From a virus: 24,105 nucleotides of DNA. The notes beneath the pieces are model-generated. The model searched no databases. It was not told the DNA's origin and was given only the letters and a program-made list of their open reading frames with translations. Of this stretch, positions 17,213 to 24,105 are shown one piece after another. The stretch is from IMG/VR virus record IMGVR_UViG_3300048836_000178, positions 1 through 24,105 of that record. One strand, given 5' to 3'. The translations under genes were made by a program, and so were the position numbers. Position 1 is the stretch's first letter. Every line of letters begins with the position of its first letter.

Positions 17213-19125
17213 GGCGCCTGCAGCGCGTTCACCGCGCCGGCCCCCATCACCCCGGATCCGACCACGCCAGACATCTGCGTCAGTTGCTGCGCGACCTGCA
17301 TCGCGAGCGCCGCCGGCATCTGCTGGTTCTGCACCGCACGCCTGAGCGCCTGCACGGCCACCTGCGGGTCGCGGTAGTGCGCGAAGAGGCGCTGCGCGAT
17401 GTCGAGCGCGGCGTTCTGCGACATGCCACGCAGCCCACTCCTCGCGCCGCCCGCCGCCATCGTGGCGCCCGCAGTCGCGAGTCCCGCGACCGGGTTGGCA
17501 ATGACGCCCGCCATCGAGCCCATGCCGGCCGCCTGCGGCAGCACGCTCGGGGGCGGCTGCGGCTGGCCGTGGATCAGCGGGCCGAGAGTCTGCACGGCCT
17601 CATTCGTGCCGCGGTTGAAGTTGGCGCGCGTCGCTGAACCAGCCGGACGGATGTCCGGCGCGAGCGGGCGCATTTCGACATCGAGCGAGCGATCGACGGT
17701 CGAGATCGCGTCCTCGGCGAGCGGCGAATACTTCGGGTTGCCGAAGTCGTCCACCGCGCCGACTTGCTTGCGCAGCAGCGCACGATTGCTCGTGAGCGCC
17801 GGCTCGCCGGTCGAGGTCGGGGTCAGGTTATCAATCCGCTGCAGCAGTTCGCTGCCCGCCTCGGCCTGACCCGCTGCTCGGGCCTTGCTCGAGTAGTCGG
17901 TCAGGAACGACTCCCAGGCGTTGTTGCCCTTCAAGCCTTCGTTGAGGCGCTTGTCGAGCGCGCGCTTGAACCCGACGAGATCCTTGGCGAGCGCCTTCGC
18001 GAGCTTGCGATCGGATCCGGTCAACTGGTCGAGCCGGTCATCAATTTCGTACATGCGCAGCTTGTGCAGGCTGTCGAGTTGCTCGTCGGGTGCTTTCGCG
18101 AGCGCGACCTTGAGGCGGTCCTGAATCTCCTGCATGACCGCCTGCGCGCGCGGGTTGTCATAAGAGTTGCGCAACCTCCCCGCCTCGCGGATCAGCGTCC
18201 CGCGCGGGTCGATGCCGCCCGGTGCGACGCGCATCTTGCCCTTCGAGCTTTCTGCAAAGTCGCGCGCGGCCTGCCAGAGCTTGTCGGGATCTTTGTCGAG
18301 TTCGCTCTGCAGGTATTTGTAGCGCGCCTGATTCGATGCGTTACGCGCCGCGCCGAGTTCATCGGCCGCCTGTCCGCCACTCTCGCGGAGCTTGCGTTCG
18401 ATCTCGAGGCCGCGCCGCTCACCGAGGATCTGCGTCGTCGTCGGGCGCGTGCCGGGGACATCCCGATACCGGCCGATCGTACCGAGGGCCGCCCTCGGGT
18501 CGTCCACCGTGCCGAGGAAGGTTCGCTCGGCGATCGACTGGCGCCGACCCGCTGTGCCGAGGCCGCGCTTCGCCATCGCGTCGGCGAGTTGGTTCGCCTT
18601 GCCGCTGATCTTATTGGCGCCCCACTTCACGGCACCCGGCCCGAACTTCTGCACCACGCCGCCCGTGACGGCACCCGCGAGTCCCTGCGCCGCCTTGCCA
18701 GCCACGACATTGTCGGATTGCGTCGGGAGTGCCAGGGCAGTTGCAGCGCCCAATCCCACCGCCCCGCCAACGGTCGCCGGAACGAACGGGACCGCGGGAA
18801 GCGCCGCGCCCGTGAATTGCAGCGCACGTCCGCCCGTGACGCTCCCGGCCAGTTGCCGATCGCGTGCAGCTTTCTCGCGCGCATCTTCGCCGCTCGCCTG
18901 GCCGGCGAGTTGCTTCACGCCTATGCCCCAGTCGGCAAACCCGGCGCCGAGGTTCGCGCGCAGTTTCTCGCCCGTCCCCATGCCCGCGGTCGGGTCGTAC
19001 TCGGTGCGGTCCTCGGCCATCTGCGCCTCGCGGGCGCGCTGGCTCAGTAGCTCGGCCGCTTCCGTGTCGCCGGCCTCCATCGCGAGCTTTCTGGCGCGCA
19101 GCAATTGGACCGCGGTCGGGTTCAT
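17209..19125 (-). CDS. Large internal virion protein candidate (DNA ejection)
   Basis: A 638-aa protein. The N-terminus is helical and charged (LLRARKLAMEAGDTEAAELL). Residues about 95-170 are rich in glycine, alanine and valine with hydrophobic patches (GGRALQFTGAALPAVPFVPA, VGGAVGLGAATALALP) that could insert in membranes. A long helical middle (about 170-480) follows, then a second alanine-glycine hydrophobic region (AAGMGSMAGVIANPVAGLAT), then a glutamine-rich helical end. This pattern is typical of proteins ejected by podoviruses to form the DNA conduit. There is no lytic transglycosylase motif. Start in an ATGA overlap with the preceding gene. Confidence 0.72.
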   Translation of the reverse strand: MNPTAVQLLRARKLAMEAGDTEAAELLSQRAREAQMAEDRTEYDPTAGMGTGEKLRANLGAGFADWGIGVKQLAGQASGEDAREKAARDRQLAGSVTGGRALQFTGAALPAVPFVPATVGGAVGLGAATALALPTQSDNVVAGKAAQGLAGAVTGGVVQKFGPGAVKWGANKISGKANQLADAMAKRGLGTAGRRQSIAERTFLGTVDDPRAALGTIGRYRDVPGTRPTTTQILGERRGLEIERKLRESGGQAADELGAARNASNQARYKYLQSELDKDPDKLWQAARDFAESSKGKMRVAPGGIDPRGTLIREAGRLRNSYDNPRAQAVMQEIQDRLKVALAKAPDEQLDSLHKLRMYEIDDRLDQLTGSDRKLAKALAKDLVGFKRALDKRLNEGLKGNNAWESFLTDYSSKARAAGQAEAGSELLQRIDNLTPTSTGEPALTSNRALLRKQVGAVDDFGNPKYSPLAEDAISTVDRSLDVEMRPLAPDIRPAGSATRANFNRGTNEAVQTLGPLIHGQPQPPPSVLPQAAGMGSMAGVIANPVAGLATAGATMAAGGARSGLRGMSQNAALDIAQRLFAHYRDPQVAVQALRRAVQNQQMPAALAMQVAQQLTQMSGVVGSGVMGAGAVNALQAP

Positions 19126-20429
19126 TGCCCGGCCTGCTGCAGGTAGGAGTTCACGCGCGATTCGACGGGCACCATATTGCCCTGCTGCGGCGGGTCCCTC
19201 TGTCCGCCCTGCTGCTCGTTGAGCATCGCCTGATACGCGAAGATCGCGCGGTCATAATACTGATCGACCAACTCAAGGTTCTGCAGCAACTGATCGTCAG
19301 ACTGGTCCGCGTTCAGGGACTGAATCGTGCTCATCAGCAGTTCGAGTTCCTTCACCGCGACCTGGCCGAGCGCCCCGCCGGTCTTCGATTCCTCGCGCAT
19401 CCTCTGCAACCGGCTGAACGCGACGTTCGACTGGATCGGCTTGATTGCTTCACGCAGATCGAGCGCGCGCGTGCCGCCGATGCCGCCGAGGATCTGCCCC
19501 ACGAGCCCGGTCGTGCGCCAGTTCACCAGTCCCTTCGCGGTCTTGATCGCGAGCTTGGCGTTCTCGGCATCGCTCGCCGCCGTGCCCGCCCGATCAAGCG
19601 CGAGTTCGCGGTCCTTCTCGGCGGCGAGTTCAACAGGTCCGCCGGGCATCGGCGCCACATTCGGCTTTGATGGGTCGGGGCGGTACATTCCTGGGGGCGG
19701 TGCGCCGTAGCGGTTGCTGCCATCCGGGTCGTAGGTGATGTTCGTGCTCGATCGCCCCGCCGCGGCGAGTCGCTCCTTCGCCTCAAGGTAGCCGGGAATC
19801 CACTCGGGCTGACCCGTCTGCGGGTTCATGCGCATCCCCTCTGGCAGACCGGGCTGCTTGGCCTCGGTGGGCCGTTCCGTAATCATTCGGTCGCCCTTGT
19901 AGCGCGCAGACCCCGGCGTGAGCGTGTACGCTTCCTCGGCCTCGGGATCGGCGAGCAGGCGCTGCAGCGAGACACCAGACAACGCCGCATTCGCCGTGCC
20001 GAGATCCATGCCCGCAATCGCCGCGGCGAGTTTCTCGGCCCGCTCGGTCGGCACGCGCATATCCTCGGGCAGATCGATCGGCGCCCCGGTGGGCTGGCCG
20101 AAGTTCGCCATCGGCGCGCGGTCCTCGATCCTGCGGGGAGCATCCTTGTAGCCGCCCAACTGGCCGACCAGTTGCTCGTTCGCGGCGCGCAGGCGTTCCT
20201 GCTCGGCCTCGGCGAGCTTATCGGCGTAGTTCGTCGCCTTGCGCGCGAGGAACGCCTCGCCCAACTGCGCGACGCCTTCCCACGGGCTCATCGTGACCTG
20301 TACCGGGCCGCGCTGCTCCGGTCCCCGCGGGCGCAGCGAGCGCGCCATCAGCGCGTCGGCGAACTCCTGCGCGCGTTCGATCTCGCCTGTCGGTCGGGGT
20401 CCAGTGACGACTCGGACGTTGCGTGCCAT
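19122..20429 (-). CDS. Virion protein, probably internal or DNA-transfer type
   Basis: A 435-aa protein. The N-terminal region includes VTMSPWEGVAQLGEAFLARK and a coiled-coil stretch (ADKLAEAEQERLRAANEQLV), a combination I associate with podovirus structural proteins beside the ejection proteins. A proline- and glycine-rich centre (about 220-275, e.g. PPPGMYRPDPSKPN) leads to a helical C-terminal half ending QQGNMVPVESRVNSYLQQAG. No enzymatic motif. It is flanked by two other virion genes with a 1-base gap upstream and an ATGA overlap downstream. Role inferred from context. Confidence 0.68.
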   Translation of the reverse strand: MARNVRVVTGPRPTGEIERAQEFADALMARSLRPRGPEQRGPVQVTMSPWEGVAQLGEAFLARKATNYADKLAEAEQERLRAANEQLVGQLGGYKDAPRRIEDRAPMANFGQPTGAPIDLPEDMRVPTERAEKLAAAIAGMDLGTANAALSGVSLQRLLADPEAEEAYTLTPGSARYKGDRMITERPTEAKQPGLPEGMRMNPQTGQPEWIPGYLEAKERLAAAGRSSTNITYDPDGSNRYGAPPPGMYRPDPSKPNVAPMPGGPVELAAEKDRELALDRAGTAASDAENAKLAIKTAKGLVNWRTTGLVGQILGGIGGTRALDLREAIKPIQSNVAFSRLQRMREESKTGGALGQVAVKELELLMSTIQSLNADQSDDQLLQNLELVDQYYDRAIFAYQAMLNEQQGGQRDPPQQGNMVPVESRVNSYLQQAGQ

Positions 20430-20430
20430 A

Positions 20431-21405
20431 TCAGCCCCTCATGCCCCATGCGCCGATGCCCGCCGAGCCGAGCCCGAACAGGCCCGACATGATCGCGTTC
20501 GACTGCGCCTGCTGGGCGTTGTAGCGGTCGAGTTGCGCCTGGTAGGCGTTCCACATGTTCCCGCTCACGTCGGTGTTCGCGGAGTTGACGTTCGCAGCAC
20601 CCTCGAACTGCGGCATGTCCACCTGAGAGCTTGAACGCAGCGCGTTGAACTCGTTCAGCGGCAGCGCGCGGTTCGCGTACAGTTCCTGCATCGTCTGCGC
20701 CCGCTGGCGGCCCGAGATGTCGGCGAGCATTCCGGTCTCGGCCGCACCCGCGCCAATGGCCGCATCGCGCGCCTGACCGTAGTCGAAGCTGCGCGCGCGG
20801 TCCTCATCGAATTTCGCGTTCTGCCACGCCTCGTTGCCCTCGGTGATGCCCTGGTTCGCCATGCGCGTGCGAAACGCTTCCTCGCGCTGCTGCCATTGCG
20901 GGTCGAGGTAGGCCGTCTGGCGGTTGTAGAGCGCGTCCTGCGCCTGCTGGCGCGCGGCGAGCAAGTCATCCGCCCCGTAGAGTTTCGGCGCGCTCGAGGT
21001 GTCGAGCGGCTGCGCGTAGTTCTCGCCGACGCGGTTCATCATCCCCTGCGCGACGTTGCCGAGTTCGCGCGACTGCGCGAGCTGCTGGTCGTAGAGCGCC
21101 TGCGCATCGGGCGCGAGCTTCACGTCCTGCCGGTAGATCGGCGCACCGCTTGGATCGGTTCCGGTCACGGTGAACTCGCTCGACCCCGCGGGGGTGTAGG
21201 TGTTCGTGCGGTTCAGGGCCGCGTTGTAGGCTGCGGTGTCCTGATTGCTGCGCGTCTGCGCGGCAGACACCACGTTCGGGTCGGGGGCTTTCGGTGCCTT
21301 GCCGCCCTTCTTGCACTCAGCGATGGGGCCGTCGTACTCGTAACTGTCGGCCTCGAGCACTTCGCTCGTCGCCATGTCGATCACGACGCGGGTATAGATT
21401 TTCAT
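20431..21405 (-). CDS. Virion protein with an IYTRVVIDM-type start, function unknown
   Basis: A 324-aa protein starting MKIYTRVVIDMATSEVLEAD; this short beta hairpin start recurs in podovirus structural proteins. Then a linker, a helical section rich in glutamine and alanine (LLAARQQAQDALYNRQTAYL; WQQREEAFRTRMANQGITEG) and a hydrophobic glycine-rich C-terminus (IMSGLFGLGSAGIGAWGMRG) that could insert in a membrane. Likely another ejected or tail-associated protein. It starts in an ATGA overlap with the acetyltransferase gene. Confidence 0.68.
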   Translation of the reverse strand: MKIYTRVVIDMATSEVLEADSYEYDGPIAECKKGGKAPKAPDPNVVSAAQTRSNQDTAAYNAALNRTNTYTPAGSSEFTVTGTDPSGAPIYRQDVKLAPDAQALYDQQLAQSRELGNVAQGMMNRVGENYAQPLDTSSAPKLYGADDLLAARQQAQDALYNRQTAYLDPQWQQREEAFRTRMANQGITEGNEAWQNAKFDEDRARSFDYGQARDAAIGAGAAETGMLADISGRQRAQTMQELYANRALPLNEFNALRSSSQVDMPQFEGAANVNSANTDVSGNMWNAYQAQLDRYNAQQAQSNAIMSGLFGLGSAGIGAWGMRG

Positions 21406-21818
21406 AGGAACCTACATTCAGATTTCAGCATTCCGAGCACCACCACATCTTCCCCAGTCACCAGCGCTTCTCTCAGCAAGCCCTCGCGCACGAATCCCAA
21501 GTGGAGATCGAACCGCAGCGCGTCGGCATTCGACGCCGGCACGTAGCCCGACACGCGCCGGCAGCCCAACTGCACGAATGGGTAGCGGAATGCCACGCGC
21601 AGGAATTCGCGGGTCATCCAACGTCGCCCTGGCACCGCCGCAATGTGCATTGCAATATCGGCCGAGCTGTAGAGGTTGTAGACCACCACCGCAAGCAGCT
21701 CGCCGTCGTCCTCGAGCCCGATCGCCTCGCACCACTCGCCCCACGACTCCACATGCGGAATCCGCTGCCGCGCCCATTCGGCACAGCGGTCGCGCTCGTT
21801 GAGGATGACGCGGCGCAC
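21402..21818 (-). CDS. GNAT-family acetyltransferase in the tail operon
   Basis: A 138-aa protein with the GNAT fold signature: strands LLAVVVYNLY and ADIAMHIAAVP, the cofactor-binding turn PGRRWMTREFLRVAF, then RRVSGYVPASNADALRFDLH and LGFVREGLLREA, which is the classical motif where N-x-x-A-x-x-x-x...GF-x-x-EG packs the acetyl-CoA. It would transfer an acetyl group to an amine on a protein or small molecule. Its place between nozzle and internal virion genes is known for some podoviruses, but the substrate is unknown. The GTG start at 21818 follows directly after the preceding stop. Confidence 0.85.
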   Translation of the reverse strand: MRRVILNERDRCAEWARQRIPHVESWGEWCEAIGLEDDGELLAVVVYNLYSSADIAMHIAAVPGRRWMTREFLRVAFRYPFVQLGCRRVSGYVPASNADALRFDLHLGFVREGLLREALVTGEDVVVLGMLKSECRFL

Positions 21819-23390
21819 TCAAAGTCTGCCGCCCACTTCGTGAACCACGTCGGTCGCACTCCACGTCACTTCGACGCCATCGGTGATCGTCTTGAGACGC
21901 GGTGCGAGCGCGAACCCCTCACCCGCCACGCCGAACCAACTGCGATACACCGCAGCGGCCTGCGCCCACGCGGCGGACCACACGCCGCCCCACGGATCGC
22001 CCGCACCGCCCTGGATGGTCTGCATCGCCAGCGTGGCGTTCGCGCCGTAGTCGGTATCGACGCCCACGGCCACCTCGGCGGCCCCGGTGATCGACAGGAT
22101 CGGGCGCATCAGGCTCAGTTGCTTCGTCTGTCCGCGAGCCCCGAAGTAGTTGAACGCCTGCCGGCAGTCGGTCGAGATCGAGTCCCCGCCGTCTTCGCTG
22201 CCGCTGTCGGCGATCACGAGAATCCCCGCCCCGCCCATGTAGAGCGTGTCCTTTGCGACCCCGAAGCAGAACGCATCCCAGCCCGTGTAGCGGCACCACG
22301 CGCCGGTCTGGGTGTTCATCACGTACTGGCGCGAGGTGGAGTTCTCCAGCGTCGGCACGTTGCAGATGAGCTTCGATCCCGTGGGATGGACTTCGATCTG
22401 CCAGCCGAAGCGCGTCCCATGCACGGCCACGTCGGCGTTGATGAGGTCGCGGATCTTGTCCGAAATGCTCGAGGCATTCTCGGCGCGGTCGGTCGCAATC
22501 GCGCGTCTCAGCGACACGATCCCGTCCGCGCAGGTGATGAGCGCATCCGCGCCGAGCTTGCACCAGGCTCGTTGACCTTTGCAGACCGGGCGGCCGATGC
22601 GAAAATGCGCCGCGCGCACCCAGTCGGCCGGCGTCGCGGGATCCGTCCCGGCATAGGCAATCACCTCGCCCTCGGTCGAGACGAACGCAATGTAATCCGT
22701 GAGCGCGTCGGCGGCGTCGGTGACGGTCACGATCGAATTGAGCGACCCGCCCAGCTTGAAGAACGAGCCCACGTTGAGCTTGGTCATCGCGCCGGACTTC
22801 GTGCGCACGGGCAGGTAGTACACGTTGAAGGTGTTCTTTTCCCCGTACCAGATCCGCTCGGCATAGACCGCGTTCGTGAACAGGTCGTCTGTCGAAGCGA
22901 GGTCCGCGTGCGTCAGCGTCGCCGTGCTCCAGGTCGTGCCGTCGTACTCGAGCGCCGTGTCGGCACCGTTCACCATCGACAGGAACATGCCCCCCGCGGT
23001 GCCATAGTTCACGTAGTCCCAGCGGCTGTTCGTGATCGCCTGCACGGTCGGGCCGGTGCTACCCACCACCGCCGTCGAGATCGCCCCCGCCGTGGTGGCG
23101 TTGATGATGAGGTCCGCAGTCGTGTTGACCGCGACGAAGATCTTCGTGGCCGCGTGGCCCGTGTAGACCACCACCGTCTCGCAGTTGCCCGTGAACGTGC
23201 AGTGCGCCGTGTAGCCGTTGCGCACGGCTACGTCGGTGGTGCGCGGAAACCAGTTGTCGAGCAGCAGCGCGTCCTCGGGCTCCATGTTCGCGACCGAATC
23301 GCGCGCATTGAGTCCGCCGATCGGCGGCGGCAGCGATACCGAGCGCGAGCGCGGTGCGCCGCGTGGCTTTTGTAGGAGCGCCTGCCTCAC
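21819..23390 (-). CDS. Tail nozzle / stabilisation-type virion protein
   Basis: A 523-aa, strand-rich protein. The N-terminus (SVSLPPPIGGLNARDSVANM, then EPEDALLLDNWFPRTTDVAV) is characteristic of a podovirus tail family that follows the adaptor gene. The rest is made of repeated short strands with W, Y and G turns (VVVYTGHAATKIFVAV, TYIAFVSTEGEVIAY-like blocks), consistent with a beta-propeller as in tail nozzle or needle-base proteins. It should form the distal tube below the adaptor ring. GTG start at 23390 in a GTGA overlap with the adaptor stop; the upstream in-frame extension is a shadow of that gene. Confidence 0.75.
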   Translation of the reverse strand: MRQALLQKPRGAPRSRSVSLPPPIGGLNARDSVANMEPEDALLLDNWFPRTTDVAVRNGYTAHCTFTGNCETVVVYTGHAATKIFVAVNTTADLIINATTAGAISTAVVGSTGPTVQAITNSRWDYVNYGTAGGMFLSMVNGADTALEYDGTTWSTATLTHADLASTDDLFTNAVYAERIWYGEKNTFNVYYLPVRTKSGAMTKLNVGSFFKLGGSLNSIVTVTDAADALTDYIAFVSTEGEVIAYAGTDPATPADWVRAAHFRIGRPVCKGQRAWCKLGADALITCADGIVSLRRAIATDRAENASSISDKIRDLINADVAVHGTRFGWQIEVHPTGSKLICNVPTLENSTSRQYVMNTQTGAWCRYTGWDAFCFGVAKDTLYMGGAGILVIADSGSEDGGDSISTDCRQAFNYFGARGQTKQLSLMRPILSITGAAEVAVGVDTDYGANATLAMQTIQGGAGDPWGGVWSAAWAQAAAVYRSWFGVAGEGFALAPRLKTITDGVEVTWSATDVVHEVGGRL

Positions 23391-24094
23391 GTCCCGATCA
23401 CCCGCCCGATCGCCACCGGCAGGCCGTGATCCATCGGCCCGGCCATGTCGAGGATCGGCTTGGTCCCATCGCGCGCCATCGCGTCGGCGACCTGGCGCTC
23501 GTGGTGCATGTGCTCCTCGGCGTAGTCGAACCCCTTCGCCTTGCGCCAGCGCCACAAGAGACCCGAGAGCAGCAGTTCGTCATCGATGAGCGCGAGGTCG
23601 GTATCCGCCGCGAACGCATCGCGGTAGGTCGCTCCCGTCACGTCCGTACACCAGTACCGGCTCACGTACTCGAACGCGCAGGTGTGCCCCGCCGTGGGGG
23701 TCGGGATGAACAGCAGTTCGTTGCCGCGGATGCGGTACTCGTTGAGCGGACTCGAGAACGTCACCGCCTTGTAGCCCTGCCAGATCGTCCCCGCCCGGGG
23801 GCCGAGCACCGGCTCCCCGGTGGTGCGGTTCCAGATCGTGTCGTTGACGATGTAGCGCACCAGTTGGCCGCTCACGATGCCGGCGAGCGTGCCCTGCGAT
23901 TCCGCGGCCACCGTCGTGAACGTGGCCTCGCGCGTGAGCGCCTGCCACGCATACCTGCGTGACAAGTCCCGCCCCTCGCTGTTCGCGAGCGCCAGCATCA
24001 GCACGGCCGTCTGGTCGGTCGCCCCCACCACCGCCGAGGGCTGCGGGAGCGACAGCTCGGCGCACGCAGCACGAACGATGGCGAGCAGGTTCAT
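23387..24094 (-). CDS. Head-tail adaptor protein
   Basis: A 235-aa protein: MNLLAIVRAACAELSLPQPS at the start, a central strand-rich part (IVNDTIWNRTTGEPVLGPRA, then YRIRGNELLFIPTPTAGHTC) and a helical end with DDELLLSGLLWRWRKAKGFDYAE. The start helix and the LLLSGLLWRWRKAKG helix are typical of podovirus adaptors (P22 gp4 / T7 gp11 position), which bind the portal ring and carry the nozzle. It directly precedes the nozzle-like gene, as expected. ATG at 24094. Confidence 0.75.
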   Translation of the reverse strand: MNLLAIVRAACAELSLPQPSAVVGATDQTAVLMLALANSEGRDLSRRYAWQALTREATFTTVAAESQGTLAGIVSGQLVRYIVNDTIWNRTTGEPVLGPRAGTIWQGYKAVTFSSPLNEYRIRGNELLFIPTPTAGHTCAFEYVSRYWCTDVTGATYRDAFAADTDLALIDDELLLSGLLWRWRKAKGFDYAEEHMHHERQVADAMARDGTKPILDMAGPMDHGLPVAIGRVIGT

Positions 24095-24105
24095 GCGCGC
24101 CGCTT
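24091..24105 (-). CDS. Possible last codons of the upstream gene, truncated by the window edge
   Basis: On the minus strand the window opens with a frame reading KRRA and a TGA at 24093-24091 that would overlap the adaptor ATG as ATGA. The overlap style matches the rest of the operon, but four codons give no identity. Confidence 0.35.
   Translation of the reverse strand, partial: KRRA

Noticed and set aside
17764-19050. A 428-codon plus-strand frame opposite the 638-aa virion gene
   Set aside because: Antisense shadow with biased composition; the minus-strand frame has coherent coupling and domain-like structure.
21501-23375. A 624-codon open frame on the plus strand
   Set aside because: It is the antisense shadow of the nozzle-like gene. 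High GC and strong third-position bias keep the opposite frame open; its translation is rich in Arg, His, Val and Gly with no domain.

Overview
The window is a GC-rich, tightly packed piece of a tailed phage genome, most likely a short-tailed (podovirus-type) phage of a Gram-negative, high-GC bacterium. The tail genes look like a head-tail adaptor followed by a tail nozzle, with internal (ejected) virion-like proteins and a simple tail fibre, and no tape-measure or sheath genes. Paired spanins and an outer-membrane barrel protein imply a host with an outer membrane. No integrase or CI-type repressor is visible, so nothing here proves a temperate lifestyle. It could equally be a prophage fragment or a metagenomic contig.

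Left arm (1-5167, minus strand): one nearly unbroken, translationally coupled run. In transcription order it holds a Cro-like repressor, a 58-aa protein, a lambda O-like initiator, a 112-aa protein, a DnaB-type helicase, small proteins, a VRR-NUC-type nuclease, an HTH protein, the small and large terminase subunits, and the first codons of the next gene (portal expected). Four CGTT(A/T)C elements lie exactly 11 bp apart inside the initiator gene, next to a TGTATC tandem repeat, and form a candidate lambda-type origin.

Control region (5168-5285): two divergent promoters with good -35 and -10 boxes and 17-bp spacers. TTGAC/GTCAA half-sites lie over them. The minus-strand promoter sits so close to the repressor start that its mRNA is probably leaderless.

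Middle (5286-13663, plus strand): 28 small genes in one early operon. Only one junction has a gap (15 bp), and 21 junctions are 4-base ATGA or GTGA overlaps. The recognisable products are a DnaJ-like zinc protein, a 24-unit pentapeptide-repeat protein, a DNA methyltransferase, Erf and NinB recombination proteins, a DUF1364/YbcO-type nuclease and a DUF551 protein. From about 9.6 kb the operon becomes a mosaic of paralogous coiled-coil, zinc-finger and tiny membrane proteins that share near-identical DNA blocks.

Right arm (13664-24105, minus strand): in transcription order, adaptor, nozzle-like protein, GNAT acetyltransferase, three virion proteins, tail fibre, a PagL-like outer-membrane protein, then a lysis cassette (membrane protein, endolysin, holin-like protein, small proteins, i-spanin, o-spanin). 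Two small plus-strand genes interrupt it, one between the spanin genes and one just upstream of the tail fibre gene. The left edge runs into the gene after terminase and the right edge begins upstream of the adaptor. The portal, scaffold and capsid genes are therefore missing and, if the genome is circularly permuted, would lie between the two ends.
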